Below, one piece after another: positions 7,560 through 15,481 of a stretch of 64,000 nt of DNA. The notes under the pieces were generated by a model, which worked only from the letters and a program-made list of their open reading frames with translations, was not told where the DNA came from and did no database searches. The stretch lies in the IMG/VR virus record IMGVR_UViG_3300032236_002285, positions 124,001-188,000 of that record. One strand, 5' to 3'. Source of the DNA: a virus. The stretch's first letter is position 1. Every line of letters starts with the position of its first letter. A program made the translations under genes and the position numbers.

Positions 7560-7987
7560 TGAAAAAATCCGCTGGTGTAGTTATTGTCTTGAGAAAAGAC
7601 AAGGTATTTCTTTGTCATCCAACCAACTCAAATTGGTATGGAACTTATTCTTTTCCAAAGGGTGGAGTTGATAAAGATGAAACCACATTAGATGCTGCTA
7701 TACGAGAACTAAAAGAAGAAACATCTATTGTAGTTAATACAAAACAAATATCAAATATTAAAGATCCTATTGTTGTTTATTACCAAAATAAAAAGGGTAT
7801 CTTATATAAGAGTATAGCTTTATATACGGTTTATATAAATAGTGTCTCTGAGATTGGTTTAGAGTCAGAAATTCTTCCAAAAGAAAGACTTCAATTAGAA
7901 GAAGTTGACTGGGCCGGTTTTCTTACAAAAGAAGAAGCTAAATTAAGAATTTTTCATAAGACCGCTTCTGTATTAGAAACAATTTAA
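7559..7987 (+). CDS. Nudix hydrolase
   Basis: 142 aa. A full Nudix box spans 35-57 (GGVDKDE...RELKEETSI), with the metal-binding REx2EE intact; the usual Gly near the end is Ser. The N-terminus (KSAGVVIVLRKDKVFLC) is the normal first strand. It should hydrolyse a nucleoside diphosphate linked to another group; likely substrates include NTPs, dinucleoside polyphosphates and capped RNA ends. The start is coupled to the HAD gene (TAATG). Confidence 0.88.
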   Translation: MKKSAGVVIVLRKDKVFLCHPTNSNWYGTYSFPKGGVDKDETTLDAAIRELKEETSIVVNTKQISNIKDPIVVYYQNKKGILYKSIALYTVYINSVSEIGLESEILPKERLQLEEVDWAGFLTKEEAKLRIFHKTASVLETI

Positions 7988-7998
7988 TACTAATGGTG

Positions 7999-8006
7999 TA
8001 TAAATA
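7999..8006 (+). promoter_or_regulatory. TATAAATA element (T4-late-like)
   Basis: TATAAATAAAAAATAA begins 25 bases before the ATG at 8024. The same 16-base string occurs before the SbcC-like gene at 43651. TATAAATA is the T4 late -10 sequence; its use here is inferred. Confidence 0.4.
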
Positions 8007-8023
8007 AAAAATAAACTTTATTT

Positions 8024-8440
8024 ATGCCTTTACCTTTTTCCAATAATTTAAATTCTGCTGTTAATACATCAATACCTATAGCAATGATGTATCAAGGAGA
8101 AGAAAAAATTGAAATAAATTTAGACCATCCTATTTTTGTAGTTTATGTTAATACTAAAAATGTAAGTCCTCAAGTAGCTGAGGAGCATTTATATAAAACA
8201 AAAAAGATGTTTGATATCTATAAAAACATTACCGTTTGGGTTTTATCTTCTGATGAAAACAAAGTTGAATGTGTTTATGATGGTCAGTGTAGACAAAGAG
8301 ATATGGAAATAAGTGACTTAATAAAAGAAATAAATACAAGAATTGACATTATGTCTAAATCAAACTCTTTTGAAGATTTCAAAATTAACATTAGGGATTG
8401 GCGAATAAATGAACTTGTAAATGGCTCTAAAGAAGAATAA
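8024..8440 (+). CDS. Unknown 138-aa protein
   Basis: A complete frame starting MPLPFSNNLNSAVNT. Predicted mixed alpha/beta, ending in an acidic/basic helical part (IRDWRINELVNGSKEE). No recognised family. It overlaps the next gene by 20 bases. Confidence 0.6.
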   Translation: MPLPFSNNLNSAVNTSIPIAMMYQGEEKIEINLDHPIFVVYVNTKNVSPQVAEEHLYKTKKMFDIYKNITVWVLSSDENKVECVYDGQCRQRDMEISDLIKEINTRIDIMSKSNSFEDFKINIRDWRINELVNGSKEE

Positions 8441-8792
8441 AACAGAAATACTTGATAAGATAATAACCAATGAAGAACTTGGTTATTATCATTGGAGTTG
8501 GTTGGATGATGATGATTGGGATTATCATGATGGTTATTGTGATTGCTATATGTGTATGCCTGTTGACTATGATTACTTACCAGATGAGTTTCAACCTAAA
8601 CCAATTGAGCATATTAGTAAGAGAGGTATTAGAGTAACCATAAGTTCATATCAAACAGGTAGATTAATAGATATGACTTCTATTTATTCTAAAGAAACTC
8701 TTAGGCAAAAAAGAATCAACCATATTTTAGGCATAGAATCAATGGAACATTCTCGTCCAACTTTTGCGGATATTTTGAATATTAAAAAATAA
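8421..8792 (+). CDS. Unknown acidic Cys-containing protein
   Basis: 123 aa. A strongly acidic aromatic region (SWLDDDDWDYHDGYCDCYMC, about 25-45) could bind metal through its three closely spaced Cys. It contains RQKRINHILGIE near 98-109, the shared tail motif, here followed by about 20 more residues ending FADILNIKK. Function unknown. Confidence 0.55.
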   Translation: MALKKNKTEILDKIITNEELGYYHWSWLDDDDWDYHDGYCDCYMCMPVDYDYLPDEFQPKPIEHISKRGIRVTISSYQTGRLIDMTSIYSKETLRQKRINHILGIESMEHSRPTFADILNIKK

Positions 8793-8804
8793 TCCTTATC
8801 TTTG
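8774..8804 (+). promoter_or_regulatory. Host-type (Bacteroidetes) promoter
   Basis: TTTG at 8774-8777, a 19-base gap, then TATCTTTG at 8797-8804. It lies 20 bases before the small ORF at 8824 and also upstream of tRNA-Cys. Confidence 0.7.
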
Positions 8805-8823
8805 TATAACAAAATTAAAAGAT

Positions 8824-8964
8824 ATGGATATAACATTATTAGTTTCAGACGTTCTTGACAATCAGAATTTGGATGTTAATGGTGTAGGTGATTTTCTTCA
8901 GATGGCTGAAGATTATAAATATCAACTTTTAATGGATGAACTCAATGCTGAGTTAAATTCATAA
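8824..8964 (+). CDS. Small acidic protein upstream of tRNA-Cys
   Basis: 46 aa (MDITLLVSDVLDNQNLD... to ELNAELNS). It has an ATG, a TAA and a strong host-type promoter 20 bases upstream, and ends six bases before the tRNA, so the two likely share a transcript. Acidic and helical; no family recognised. Confidence 0.55.
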   Translation: MDITLLVSDVLDNQNLDVNGVGDFLQMAEDYKYQLLMDELNAELNS

Positions 8965-8970
8965 TAATAA

Positions 8971-9042
8971 GGTCGGGTGACCGAGTGTTTTAGGTGGAGG
9001 CCTGCAAAGCCTTTAACGGTGGTTAGAATCCATCCCCGACCT
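8971..9042 (+). tRNA. tRNA-Cys (anticodon GCA)
   Basis: A full cloverleaf can be drawn: acceptor GGTCGGG (8971-8977) with CCCGACC (9035-9041); D stem ACC/GGT; anticodon stem GAGGC/GCCTT around loop CTGCAAA with GCA at 9004-9006; T stem GGTGG/CCATC with loop TTAGAAT; discriminator T at 9042, the identity base of tRNA-Cys. The 3' CCA is not encoded and must be added. It is the only tRNA I find here. Confidence 0.92.
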
Positions 9043-9056
9043 CTAATTTTATATTA

Positions 9057-9650
9057 ATGGCAAATTCATATCGTTTAGGTACGGTTCATACCAACTATTT
9101 ATCAAATGATGAACTAAAAACTGAGTTCAGAGATTACAAGTTAAAAGTTATTAATGGTGACGTAAAGTTTACACCATCTGAAAGGTTCATAGAGAAATAT
9201 AAAGAAACTTTGTATTTCATTTCAGATAAATTTCCTAATGATATTATCAGTGGCTCACTAGCATTGAATTTATTTGGTCTTATTAATCGAGACACAAATG
9301 ATATTGATATCATAATTGATGATAAAGATAGATATCCTAAATATCATAAAGACCATTATGATGATGAATTCTCTTCAGTAAACAGATTGGGTTTTATTGC
9401 GTTCAAATATAAAAGAGGTATTTTTACTTCTGAGAAAAAATATAATGTGGATTTCTTCCATAATACTTATGGTGCTTCTTTTATTACATTTAATTTCAAT
9501 GGTAAGGAACTTAAACTTCACAATCCTTTAGAGGTTATGGATTATAAGTTAAATATGGCTATTGATCCAAAAATTAGTAGAACTACTTCTTTTAAACACA
9601 ATGAAGATTTGACAAGAATTTTTGGTCAAATGTCTTGGCAATTAATGTAA
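9057..9650 (+). CDS. Nucleotidyltransferase-fold protein
   Basis: 197 aa. The motif SGSLALNLFGLINRDTNDIDIIID (about 62-85) is the Pol-beta-type nucleotidyltransferase signature: GS on the first helix, then D-x-D metal ligands. NVDFF near 138 could provide the third Asp. The family includes tRNA-modifying, antibiotic-modifying and AbiEii-type toxin transferases. It sits just after tRNA-Cys and before a nucleic acid ligase, so a role in RNA end or tRNA metabolism is attractive but unproven. Confidence 0.65.
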   Translation: MANSYRLGTVHTNYLSNDELKTEFRDYKLKVINGDVKFTPSERFIEKYKETLYFISDKFPNDIISGSLALNLFGLINRDTNDIDIIIDDKDRYPKYHKDHYDDEFSSVNRLGFIAFKYKRGIFTSEKKYNVDFFHNTYGASFITFNFNGKELKLHNPLEVMDYKLNMAIDPKISRTTSFKHNEDLTRIFGQMSWQLM

Positions 9651-9665
9651 ATTTTAGTATCTTTG
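9635..9665 (+). promoter_or_regulatory. Host-type (Bacteroidetes) promoter
   Basis: TTG at 9635-9637, a 20-base gap, then TATCTTTG at 9658-9665. The -7 box ends five bases before the ATG at 9670. Confidence 0.7.
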
Positions 9666-9669
9666 TGTT

Positions 9670-10305
9670 ATGGCAAAGTACCTCAGTTATCGTTATATTT
9701 TTCCTCCACGTCCAAAAAACGCAATTCCAGACTCTGAATTATCTTTCTGGGATAATGGATCTTTGATTGCTCAACCAAAATTAAATGGTTCAAATTGTGT
9801 TATCTTTACAAATGGCGAAAAAACTATTGTAATGAACCGTCATAATCAAAGACTTACTAACTTTAATCTATCTGATAATGAAATCAAAGATATTTATCAT
9901 GGTGAAGGCTGGATGATTTTGAACGGAGAGTATATGAATAAGTCTAAGTCTGATGAAAATAGCCAAGTATTCAATCACAAGTTTGTTATTTTTGACATTC
10001 TTAGTTATAACGGTGAATATCTTGTAGGTAAAACATTTGAAGAAAGAATTAAATTACTTGATAGTCTTTATGGTCAAGTAGATTCTGAAAAAGAATATCT
10101 ATTCAAAGTAACAGAAAATGTTTATCGTGTTAAATCTTATGAAGTTGATTTCAAAAATATTTTTGATAAATTAACTCCGATTGATATGATTGAAGGCTTG
10201 GTGATGAAGCGTAAGAATGCTCGTCTTGAATTAGGTACTTCTGAAAATAATAATACTAAAAGTCAGTTGAAATGCCGCAAAGCAACCAAAAACTATAAAT
10301 ATTAA
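9670..10305 (+). CDS. ATP-dependent RNA/DNA ligase (nucleotidyltransferase core)
   Basis: 211 aa, a minimal ligase core. Motif I is KLNG (37-40), with K37 as the adenylated lysine; motif III is LNGEYM (84-89), IIIa FVIFDIL (105-111), IV EGLVMK (175-180) and V LKCRK (200-204). It lacks an OB or other C-terminal domain, which resembles small RNA ligases more than replicative DNA ligases. It probably seals nicked RNA, perhaps tRNA cut by host anticodon nucleases. Its own host-type promoter lies directly upstream. Confidence 0.82.
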   Translation: MAKYLSYRYIFPPRPKNAIPDSELSFWDNGSLIAQPKLNGSNCVIFTNGEKTIVMNRHNQRLTNFNLSDNEIKDIYHGEGWMILNGEYMNKSKSDENSQVFNHKFVIFDILSYNGEYLVGKTFEERIKLLDSLYGQVDSEKEYLFKVTENVYRVKSYEVDFKNIFDKLTPIDMIEGLVMKRKNARLELGTSENNNTKSQLKCRKATKNYKY

Positions 10306-10308
10306 TTT

Positions 10309-10536
10309 ATGCCAAGTAACTGGAATCATTTTTGTCCTTATTGTTTAACAACGACAAAACAAAATATTAAATGTGGTACTTGTGGTCAAGAGACTATGAC
10401 TATATCAAAACAAGCCAGAGTTCCTAAAAAAGGAGCTAGTAAAAAAGAGTGGAAATTACTTTTTGATACATTTCCCTATATTTTGGCTAATGCTCCTAGA
10501 ACAAAATCTTTAGTTGATTTGGGGTTTCAAAAGTAA
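10309..10536 (+). CDS. Small zinc-ribbon protein
   Basis: 75 aa. CPYC (about 9-12) and CGTCG (about 23-27) form one zinc ribbon; the remainder is basic (ARVPKKGASKKEWK). It follows the ligase by three bases. A nucleic-acid or protein adaptor is likely; the exact role is unknown. Confidence 0.65.
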   Translation: MPSNWNHFCPYCLTTTKQNIKCGTCGQETMTISKQARVPKKGASKKEWKLLFDTFPYILANAPRTKSLVDLGFQK

Positions 10537-10545
10537 TTCTATTAA

Positions 10546-10556
10546 TTTAATATATA
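10546..10556 (+). promoter_or_regulatory. Phage-type promoter (TTTAATATATA)
   Basis: TTTAATATATAAG, 20 bases before the GTG at 10577. It overlaps the in-frame upstream extension of the Nudix gene and so supports the GTG start. Confidence 0.6.
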
Positions 10557-10576
10557 AGAAAAACAATCAAGATAAC

Positions 10577-11146
10577 GTGGATAAATTCTCAAAATTAAAG
10601 CCAAAAGACGAATTTGCAGAAGGTAAAGAAAAAGTTCTTTACAAAGATAATCACTTTCAAATTGTTAAATTTGAAGATTGGTCAATCTTAAAAGAAAGAG
10701 ATGCGGTTTGTTGCATTCCTTATTTGATTGAAACAAATCAAATAGTTTTGAGATATGAATATGTTCCTACTTTCAAATATGCTGATGGTCAAGAATATCA
10801 TGTTACTTTAGTATGTGGTGGTATAGAACAAGGTGAGTCTGTTGAGAAAGCCTTGAGAAGAGAACTTGAAGAAGAAGCTGGTATTGTTATAAGAGACGAT
10901 TTTCAATTTGAAGAAGAAATGAAGCCACTTTTTATCAATAAGGCTACTGCTAATAAATATTATCCATTCCTTATTCCCTTGAATGAAAGAGATTATCACG
11001 AGGTAGTTGCTAAAGGTGATGGATCTAAAGAAGAAGAACTAAGTAAGTCTGTAAAAGTTGATGTTAAATATATCAACTCACTTAATCCATCTGATTTAAT
11101 AACAGATTATATGCTAATGAAACTTAAAGAATATCTTAAACCATAA
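10577..11146 (+). CDS. Nudix hydrolase, ADP-ribose pyrophosphatase-like
   Basis: 189 aa from GTG at 10577. The Nudix box is perfect (GGIEQGE...RRELEEEAGI, 81-103). The preceding part (EDWSILKERDAVCCIPYL, then IVLRYEYVPTF) resembles the N-terminal strand region of ADP-ribose or nucleotide-sugar hydrolases. The GTG is chosen because the phage-type promoter sits 20 bases upstream and the longer frame would run through the end of the zinc-ribbon gene. It ends before a strong bidirectional terminator. Confidence 0.85.
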   Translation: MDKFSKLKPKDEFAEGKEKVLYKDNHFQIVKFEDWSILKERDAVCCIPYLIETNQIVLRYEYVPTFKYADGQEYHVTLVCGGIEQGESVEKALRRELEEEAGIVIRDDFQFEEEMKPLFINKATANKYYPFLIPLNERDYHEVVAKGDGSKEEELSKSVKVDVKYINSLNPSDLITDYMLMKLKEYLKP

Positions 11147-11152
11147 AAAACT

Positions 11153-11178
11153 AAAAACCCACTCTAAAGTGGGTTTTT
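11153..11178. terminator. Bidirectional intrinsic terminator
   Basis: AAACCCACT, short loop CTAA region, AGTGGGTTTTTT; A/T tails on both sides. It separates the convergent Nudix gene and the minus-strand gene ending at 11178. Confidence 0.85.
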
Positions 11179-12512
11179 TATTTTAAGTATCTTTCTAAGT
11201 CAGATTTTATTTCACTATTAAGTAATTTTGAATCTACATCACCATAGTCTGAAAAGTTTGGTTGCATTTCATAGGTAAAATATTGTTCACCACACCAGTC
11301 CTTGAATATATCAAATAAACTATTATCCTTTAGTCTATCTGCATCTTCGTTATCTATCCAGTCATTGCTATAAGGGATAGTATAAAATGTATCAAGTTCT
11401 TGATACTCTTTTCTTGTTTGATTTCCATCAGCATCTTTAGTTGTATAGTATTTAGTGACTTCTCTTTTTTCTTTTGTATATGTAAATTCCTTTTCAACTA
11501 TCTCATCAAACTCATTTAGAATTTCTTGGTAGTTAGCATCAACATGAGCATTCATTTCCCAATCTCCAATAGTTTGTTTAACCTCTTGACAGATTTCAGA
11601 ATTTTTACATAGTTTTTTTAATGTATCATAATATCTTTCTTTTAGTAAATAGTTAATAACTTCTTCTTCTGATTTACCTTCCAAGTTTTCATTTTCTGAT
11701 TCTGATATAAAATTTTCTAAACCACCAACTTCTTTAATCATAGCTTTGACTAATAGAATTCCATTTTCTTTATCTAATGTATATTGAAACATTGATGATG
11801 TATCTGGTTGATAATCAGAACCATAGTAATTATCATACATATTTTCTTCTCCGTTTACTAAAATATCTTTATAACTTGACTTTCTTGATAACATAATATC
11901 AGACATGTCTTCTAGATTAACTTCAACATAAACTTTACCTTCTTTGATAATAGCATCTGACCAGTTGTAATATTTTACAAGTTCTTCTTCAGTGAATTCA
12001 AATGTATCTTTTGATTTAGCAAAAATAGCAATATAATCATTTGCTTCTAATAATTCAGGCTCACTGGAATTCCAGTTATCTGTAAAAAATAAACCACCTT
12101 TAATTTCTACACCATCTATATCGCCAATATTACCATCCGCGTCGTGTATTGATACTTCAGCATTTGCTTCTTCTGCTATAATTGAACAAGCAAATTGAAA
12201 TGTAGAAGTAACATCATCGTTTTTAATTTTTTGTCCTTTATGAATGCTAATCCAGTAAGAAGGTATAACTTTATCACCAGCTTTTACTTTATCAGTAAAA
12301 ACATCTTTTTCACTTTCTACCCATTCTCCATTTTTATAAGCACCTCGTTTAACTTTTTCTGAAAATCCAAATTCTACTGAAACAAAATATCCAGCATCTG
12401 TTATTTCTAACATATAGTCGGTGATATCTTCTTCGGTTAGTTTCCAAAGAGTTTTCTCTTCTATTTGCTCTTTAATAGATTCTTTAATAAAGTCTAGATA
12501 CTTTTTAATCAT
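11178..12512 (-). CDS. Large internal-head-protein candidate
   Basis: 444 aa, acidic. The leader MIKKYLDFIKESI is one of the clearest capsid-targeting-type peptides here, with the expected cut after E11. The mature part has no recognisable domain: repeated acidic helical blocks (for example FISESENENLEGKSEEEVINYLLKE is one contiguous region near 265-290, described only in part here) and a Tyr/Asp-rich C-terminal third. TTTATATATAG lies four bases before the ATG. Confidence 0.6.
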   Translation of the reverse strand: MIKKYLDFIKESIKEQIEEKTLWKLTEEDITDYMLEITDAGYFVSVEFGFSEKVKRGAYKNGEWVESEKDVFTDKVKAGDKVIPSYWISIHKGQKIKNDDVTSTFQFACSIIAEEANAEVSIHDADGNIGDIDGVEIKGGLFFTDNWNSSEPELLEANDYIAIFAKSKDTFEFTEEELVKYYNWSDAIIKEGKVYVEVNLEDMSDIMLSRKSSYKDILVNGEENMYDNYYGSDYQPDTSSMFQYTLDKENGILLVKAMIKEVGGLENFISESENENLEGKSEEEVINYLLKERYYDTLKKLCKNSEICQEVKQTIGDWEMNAHVDANYQEILNEFDEIVEKEFTYTKEKREVTKYYTTKDADGNQTRKEYQELDTFYTIPYSNDWIDNEDADRLKDNSLFDIFKDWCGEQYFTYEMQPNFSDYGDVDSKLLNSEIKSDLERYLK

Positions 12513-12515
12513 AGT

Positions 12516-12527
12516 CTATATATAAAA
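12516..12527 (-). promoter_or_regulatory. Phage-type promoter, close-spaced
   Basis: Minus-strand TTTATATATAG three to four bases before the ATG at 12512; it abuts the terminator of the upstream gene. Confidence 0.5.
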
Positions 12528-12556
12528 AAAGAGAGACTATTTTGTCTCTCTTTTTT
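12524..12556 (-). terminator. Intrinsic terminator
   Basis: Minus-strand AAGAGAGAC, loop AAAATA, GTCTCTCTT followed by T residues. It closes the SHOCT-protein transcript before the next minus-strand gene. Confidence 0.8.
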
Positions 12557-12576
12557 AACTGTTCGCTTATTTAATT

Positions 12577-13524
12577 TTAGATTTTACTTAGTAATTCTGC
12601 TTTCTTTTCAGAAAACTCTTCATCTGTTAAGATACCTGCTGAATGTAAATCGCCTAATTTTTTGATTAGTTCAATTACTTCATCAGATTCTTGTTTAAGT
12701 ATGTCTTTAAGACCTATTTTTTTCACATCTTTAACTTCTGCTGGCTTTCTACTTTCAGGTAAAATTTGGATAATAGTAGAAGCAATATAATGCTTTTCAA
12801 AGTCTATATCAACTTCAGTGAATTTTTGATTAGAAGCTTCACCTTTTTCTACTCTACCTGTTTCAACGGAATTGATAGGGGTCATATTACTTGATAGAGA
12901 ACCATATGTTTTTGATAAATCAACATCAGAAGTGTAACTACAATTTACAGCATTGTTACTTGAGTAATAAGCATTTGTTGTAGTTGTAGAGCCTATAATA
13001 CCTGATCCGTTTGTTGTTAAGCAACCACTATAAGTTGGAGTTGTTGTTCCAAACCAAACACTAGGTCTGTAGTAAGGATAAGACGGATAGGTTGGGTAAT
13101 AAACCGGGTACCACTTTTCAACAATGATTTTATCAAATTTTGACTTCCAGTTATCTAAAGTAATAACATCTTCTTTATAGAAGAAAACTTCTAAAAGACC
13201 ATTGTTCTGAGTAGCATCTAATGCTTCTCCAGAGTTTTCAATTTCGTAAGTTGAAAATTTGAATTTTTTTCTATCGTCAATAAAGCAGTCAAGATAAACC
13301 CTTTGTCCTGGTTTTACTACTAATCCTGTTTTTGAGATTGATTGACCGTTTAATTTAATATCAGCGAGTACTGAAACGGTTAGTGGGTTAAATAATTCGA
13401 TTTCGAATTCGTCTCCATCAGTTAAGAAGACTTTCCCATTTTTAATTGATTTTCTCCCTCTGTCGTTAGGAGATACAATCCAAGCATTTGGCTTGGAATT
13501 GCTACTTGCAATTGTTTTTGCCAT
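12577..13524 (-). CDS. SHOCT-domain protein, probable virion component
   Basis: 315 aa. N-terminal part about 1-130 is beta-rich (DGDEFEIELFNPLTVSVLADI), followed by a Tyr/Pro-rich linker (YPVYYPTYPSYPYY, about 140-155) and Ser/Thr/Asn-rich spacer. The last 40 residues are a SHOCT motif: LGDLHSAGILTDEEFSEKK. SHOCT is a short helical module often at the end of oligomerising or membrane-associated proteins. Transcription probably begins over 90 bases upstream at the phage-type element near 13618, leaving an unusually long leader that carries a 17-codon ORF. Confidence 0.65.
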   Translation of the reverse strand: MAKTIASSNSKPNAWIVSPNDRGRKSIKNGKVFLTDGDEFEIELFNPLTVSVLADIKLNGQSISKTGLVVKPGQRVYLDCFIDDRKKFKFSTYEIENSGEALDATQNNGLLEVFFYKEDVITLDNWKSKFDKIIVEKWYPVYYPTYPSYPYYRPSVWFGTTTPTYSGCLTTNGSGIIGSTTTTNAYYSSNNAVNCSYTSDVDLSKTYGSLSSNMTPINSVETGRVEKGEASNQKFTEVDIDFEKHYIASTIIQILPESRKPAEVKDVKKIGLKDILKQESDEVIELIKKLGDLHSAGILTDEEFSEKKAELLSKI

Positions 13525-13546
13525 AGTTATTCATTTTTATTTTATC

Positions 13547-13600
13547 CTATATCTTTGATTCATTTCTAAATCTCAAAGGCATCCTGATGATACCCGACAT
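13547..13600 (-). CDS. Possible 17-aa upstream ORF
   Basis: MSGIIRMPLRFRNESKI, reading from ATG at 13600 to TAG at 13547, in the leader of the SHOCT gene. The ATG is about 18 bases downstream of a phage-type promoter, the usual wider spacing. The segment is richer in GC than its surroundings. It may be a leader peptide or chance; evidence is positional only. Confidence 0.3.
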   Translation of the reverse strand: MSGIIRMPLRFRNESKI

Positions 13601-13617
13601 AAGTGTAGCGAACAGCT

Positions 13618-13630
13618 AAATTATATATTG
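13618..13630 (-). promoter_or_regulatory. Phage-type promoter
   Basis: Minus-strand CAATATATAATTT. It lies about 95 bases before the SHOCT gene start and 18 before the small upstream ORF. Confidence 0.45.
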
Positions 13631-13637
13631 AAAAACT

Positions 13638-14171
13638 TTATGCTTGTTGTAAATTTGTTCCACAATTTGGACAAAACTTATAATTATTGTTGACTGAACC
13701 ACAATTATAACAATATTTAACATTACTAGCAGTTGGTGAAATGGTAATATTTTCTGTTTTTTCCATATAGATAAAATTTGTATTTGGATATACTTTATCT
13801 CTTTTACCTTGTATAGTAATTTCTGGATTGTAGTCTATTCTATACACCCATGGACTTTTTATCCATCTTGTAAAAATATTTGTTTTTTGGTCTATTTCAT
13901 TTCTATCATTACCATTTATATAAACTATTATTTTAGAGGCGTTTGTCTTTTCTATCAAACCACCACTACCTGTTAAAATATTGTATAATGTACCCATTGT
14001 TGAAAATACTTCAGAGTTGTCAGGTGTGCCACTTACTAAATTAAACTCTAAAGTCCATAAACCAGATCCACGAGTAGTCTCAACCAATCGTATTGAGTAT
14101 TTAGTTCCGTTATCAGATGTAAAAATTATTACATTTGACCATAAAAGAGATTTATCTATTGTATAAGACAT
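13638..14171 (-). CDS. Zinc-ribbon-tailed protein
   Basis: 177 aa. Residues 1-145 are beta-rich without recognised family (SLLWSNVIIFTSDNGTKYSIR). The C-terminus has a classic zinc ribbon, CYNCG (about 153-157) and CPNCG (about 167-171). A ribbon at the C-terminus with an unrelated N-terminal domain is common in oligomeric bacterial proteins. TTTTAATATATA sits four bases from the ATG. Function unknown. Confidence 0.65.
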   Translation of the reverse strand: MSYTIDKSLLWSNVIIFTSDNGTKYSIRLVETTRGSGLWTLEFNLVSGTPDNSEVFSTMGTLYNILTGSGGLIEKTNASKIIVYINGNDRNEIDQKTNIFTRWIKSPWVYRIDYNPEITIQGKRDKVYPNTNFIYMEKTENITISPTASNVKYCYNCGSVNNNYKFCPNCGTNLQQA

Positions 14172-14175
14172 AAAT

Positions 14176-14187
14176 TATATATTAAAA
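14176..14187 (-). promoter_or_regulatory. Phage-type promoter, close-spaced
   Basis: Minus-strand TTTTAATATATA, then ATTT and the ATG at 14171. Confidence 0.55.
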
Positions 14188-14198
14188 AATCAACTCCA

Positions 14199-14230
14199 TT
14201 TGTTTTTTACTAATAAATGTTGTATATTTG
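14199..14230 (+). promoter_or_regulatory. Host-type (Bacteroidetes) promoter
   Basis: TTTG at 14199-14202, a 20-base gap, then TATATTTG at 14223-14230. It drives the peptidase and sits back to back with the phage-type promoter of the minus-strand gene. Confidence 0.7.
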
Positions 14231-14254
14231 TATATAATTAATAATTTAGATAAA

Positions 14255-15481
14255 GTGGATATAAAAGAAAATATAATTTTAGAAACCTTCCTAAGACTTA
14301 CTAGTCGTACATATCCTCATGGTAGTGAGGATGTGTTGGTAGAATCCATGATTGAACAAGGTATTTTTCCAGTAGATTTACAAAAAGATATACACGGTAA
14401 CTATTTCTATAAAATAGGTGAGTCAAGAACTATATTTGCTTCACACTTAGATACCGTTAGTAAAGAAGAAACTGAGGTTGTTCATACATTTGATGGTGAT
14501 ATTATTGGTACTGATGGTAAGACTACCTTAGGTGCTGATGATAAGGCGGGAGTTACCGTTATGTTACATTTAATGAAGAATGGTATTCCAGGTCTTTATT
14601 ACTTTTTTATTGGTGAAGAAGTTGGTTGTATTGGTTCTGGTTTAGCTTCTTCAATGTCTATTCAAGACTTCAAAGGTAAATATGATAGAATTATTTCTTT
14701 TGATAGAAGGGATGTTGATTCTGTTATTACTTATCAATCATCAACAAGATGTTGTTCTGATGCTTTTGCTGATGCTTTGGCAAAACAATTAAATTATTCC
14801 GGATTAAAATATAGAAAAGATGAAGGTGGTGTTTATACAGACTCTGCTGAATTTACTTCTATTATACCAGAGTGTACTAACTTATCTGTAGGTTATTACA
14901 AAGAGCATACTTTTAACGAGACTCAAGATATTAAACACCTTGAAAGATTAGCTAATGCTTGTTTATCAGTTGATTGGGAAAATCTTCCAACTGAAAGAGA
15001 CATGACTAAAAAAGAATATCGCTCTTATGGTTCATATAACTATGGTGGTTATAAAAACTATTCTAATTATGCAACACCTGCTACCAAATCTAATGATTGG
15101 AGAAGAAGAGATTATGGATATCACGATGATTGGTATGACCAAAGCACAAGTAGTTGGGTTACAGATGATGATGCACCAATAGATAATAGTGTAGATGATA
15201 TTGACTGGGAAATTGAGTATGGTAAATACAAAAAAACACGCAGAAAAAATAAAGGTAAAACTTATTTTGATAACGGATCTGGTGGTTTAGTTCCATTCAA
15301 AGAAGCAAAATATCCTAACTATCTTGGTGATAAAAATTATTATGATGGTTTGATTGATAAAATTGTCAAAGATGATTTAACAAGAGAAGATTTAGAAATT
15401 GTTAAAGATCAATATTTAGATATGACTAAAGAAAATGATAGAATGTTTTACCAATATCTTTTAGGAAATATTATCGACTAA
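14255..15481 (+). CDS. M20/M28-type zinc metallopeptidase
   Basis: 408 aa from GTG at 14255; the frame reaches back to a TTG inside the promoter, so that start is rejected. Catalytic order fits di-zinc aminopeptidases/carboxypeptidases: SHLDTV (H64, D66), LGADDKAGV (93-100), GEEVGCIGS with the catalytic Glu pair at 121-122, SFDRRD, then YYKEHTFNE with a late His. A Tyr/Asp/Trp-rich tail of about 150 residues follows and is not part of the core fold. It probably trims peptides; the substrate is unknown. It overlaps the convergent small gene by 11 bases. Confidence 0.8.
   Translation: MDIKENIILETFLRLTSRTYPHGSEDVLVESMIEQGIFPVDLQKDIHGNYFYKIGESRTIFASHLDTVSKEETEVVHTFDGDIIGTDGKTTLGADDKAGVTVMLHLMKNGIPGLYYFFIGEEVGCIGSGLASSMSIQDFKGKYDRIISFDRRDVDSVITYQSSTRCCSDAFADALAKQLNYSGLKYRKDEGGVYTDSAEFTSIIPECTNLSVGYYKEHTFNETQDIKHLERLANACLSVDWENLPTERDMTKKEYRSYGSYNYGGYKNYSNYATPATKSNDWRRRDYGYHDDWYDQSTSSWVTDDDAPIDNSVDDIDWEIEYGKYKKTRRKNKGKTYFDNGSGGLVPFKEAKYPNYLGDKNYYDGLIDKIVKDDLTREDLEIVKDQYLDMTKENDRMFYQYLLGNIID

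Noticed and set aside
14228-14254. TTG start for the peptidase
   Set aside because: The TTG lies within the host-type -7 promoter box, so it would not be in the mRNA; GTG at 14255 is used.
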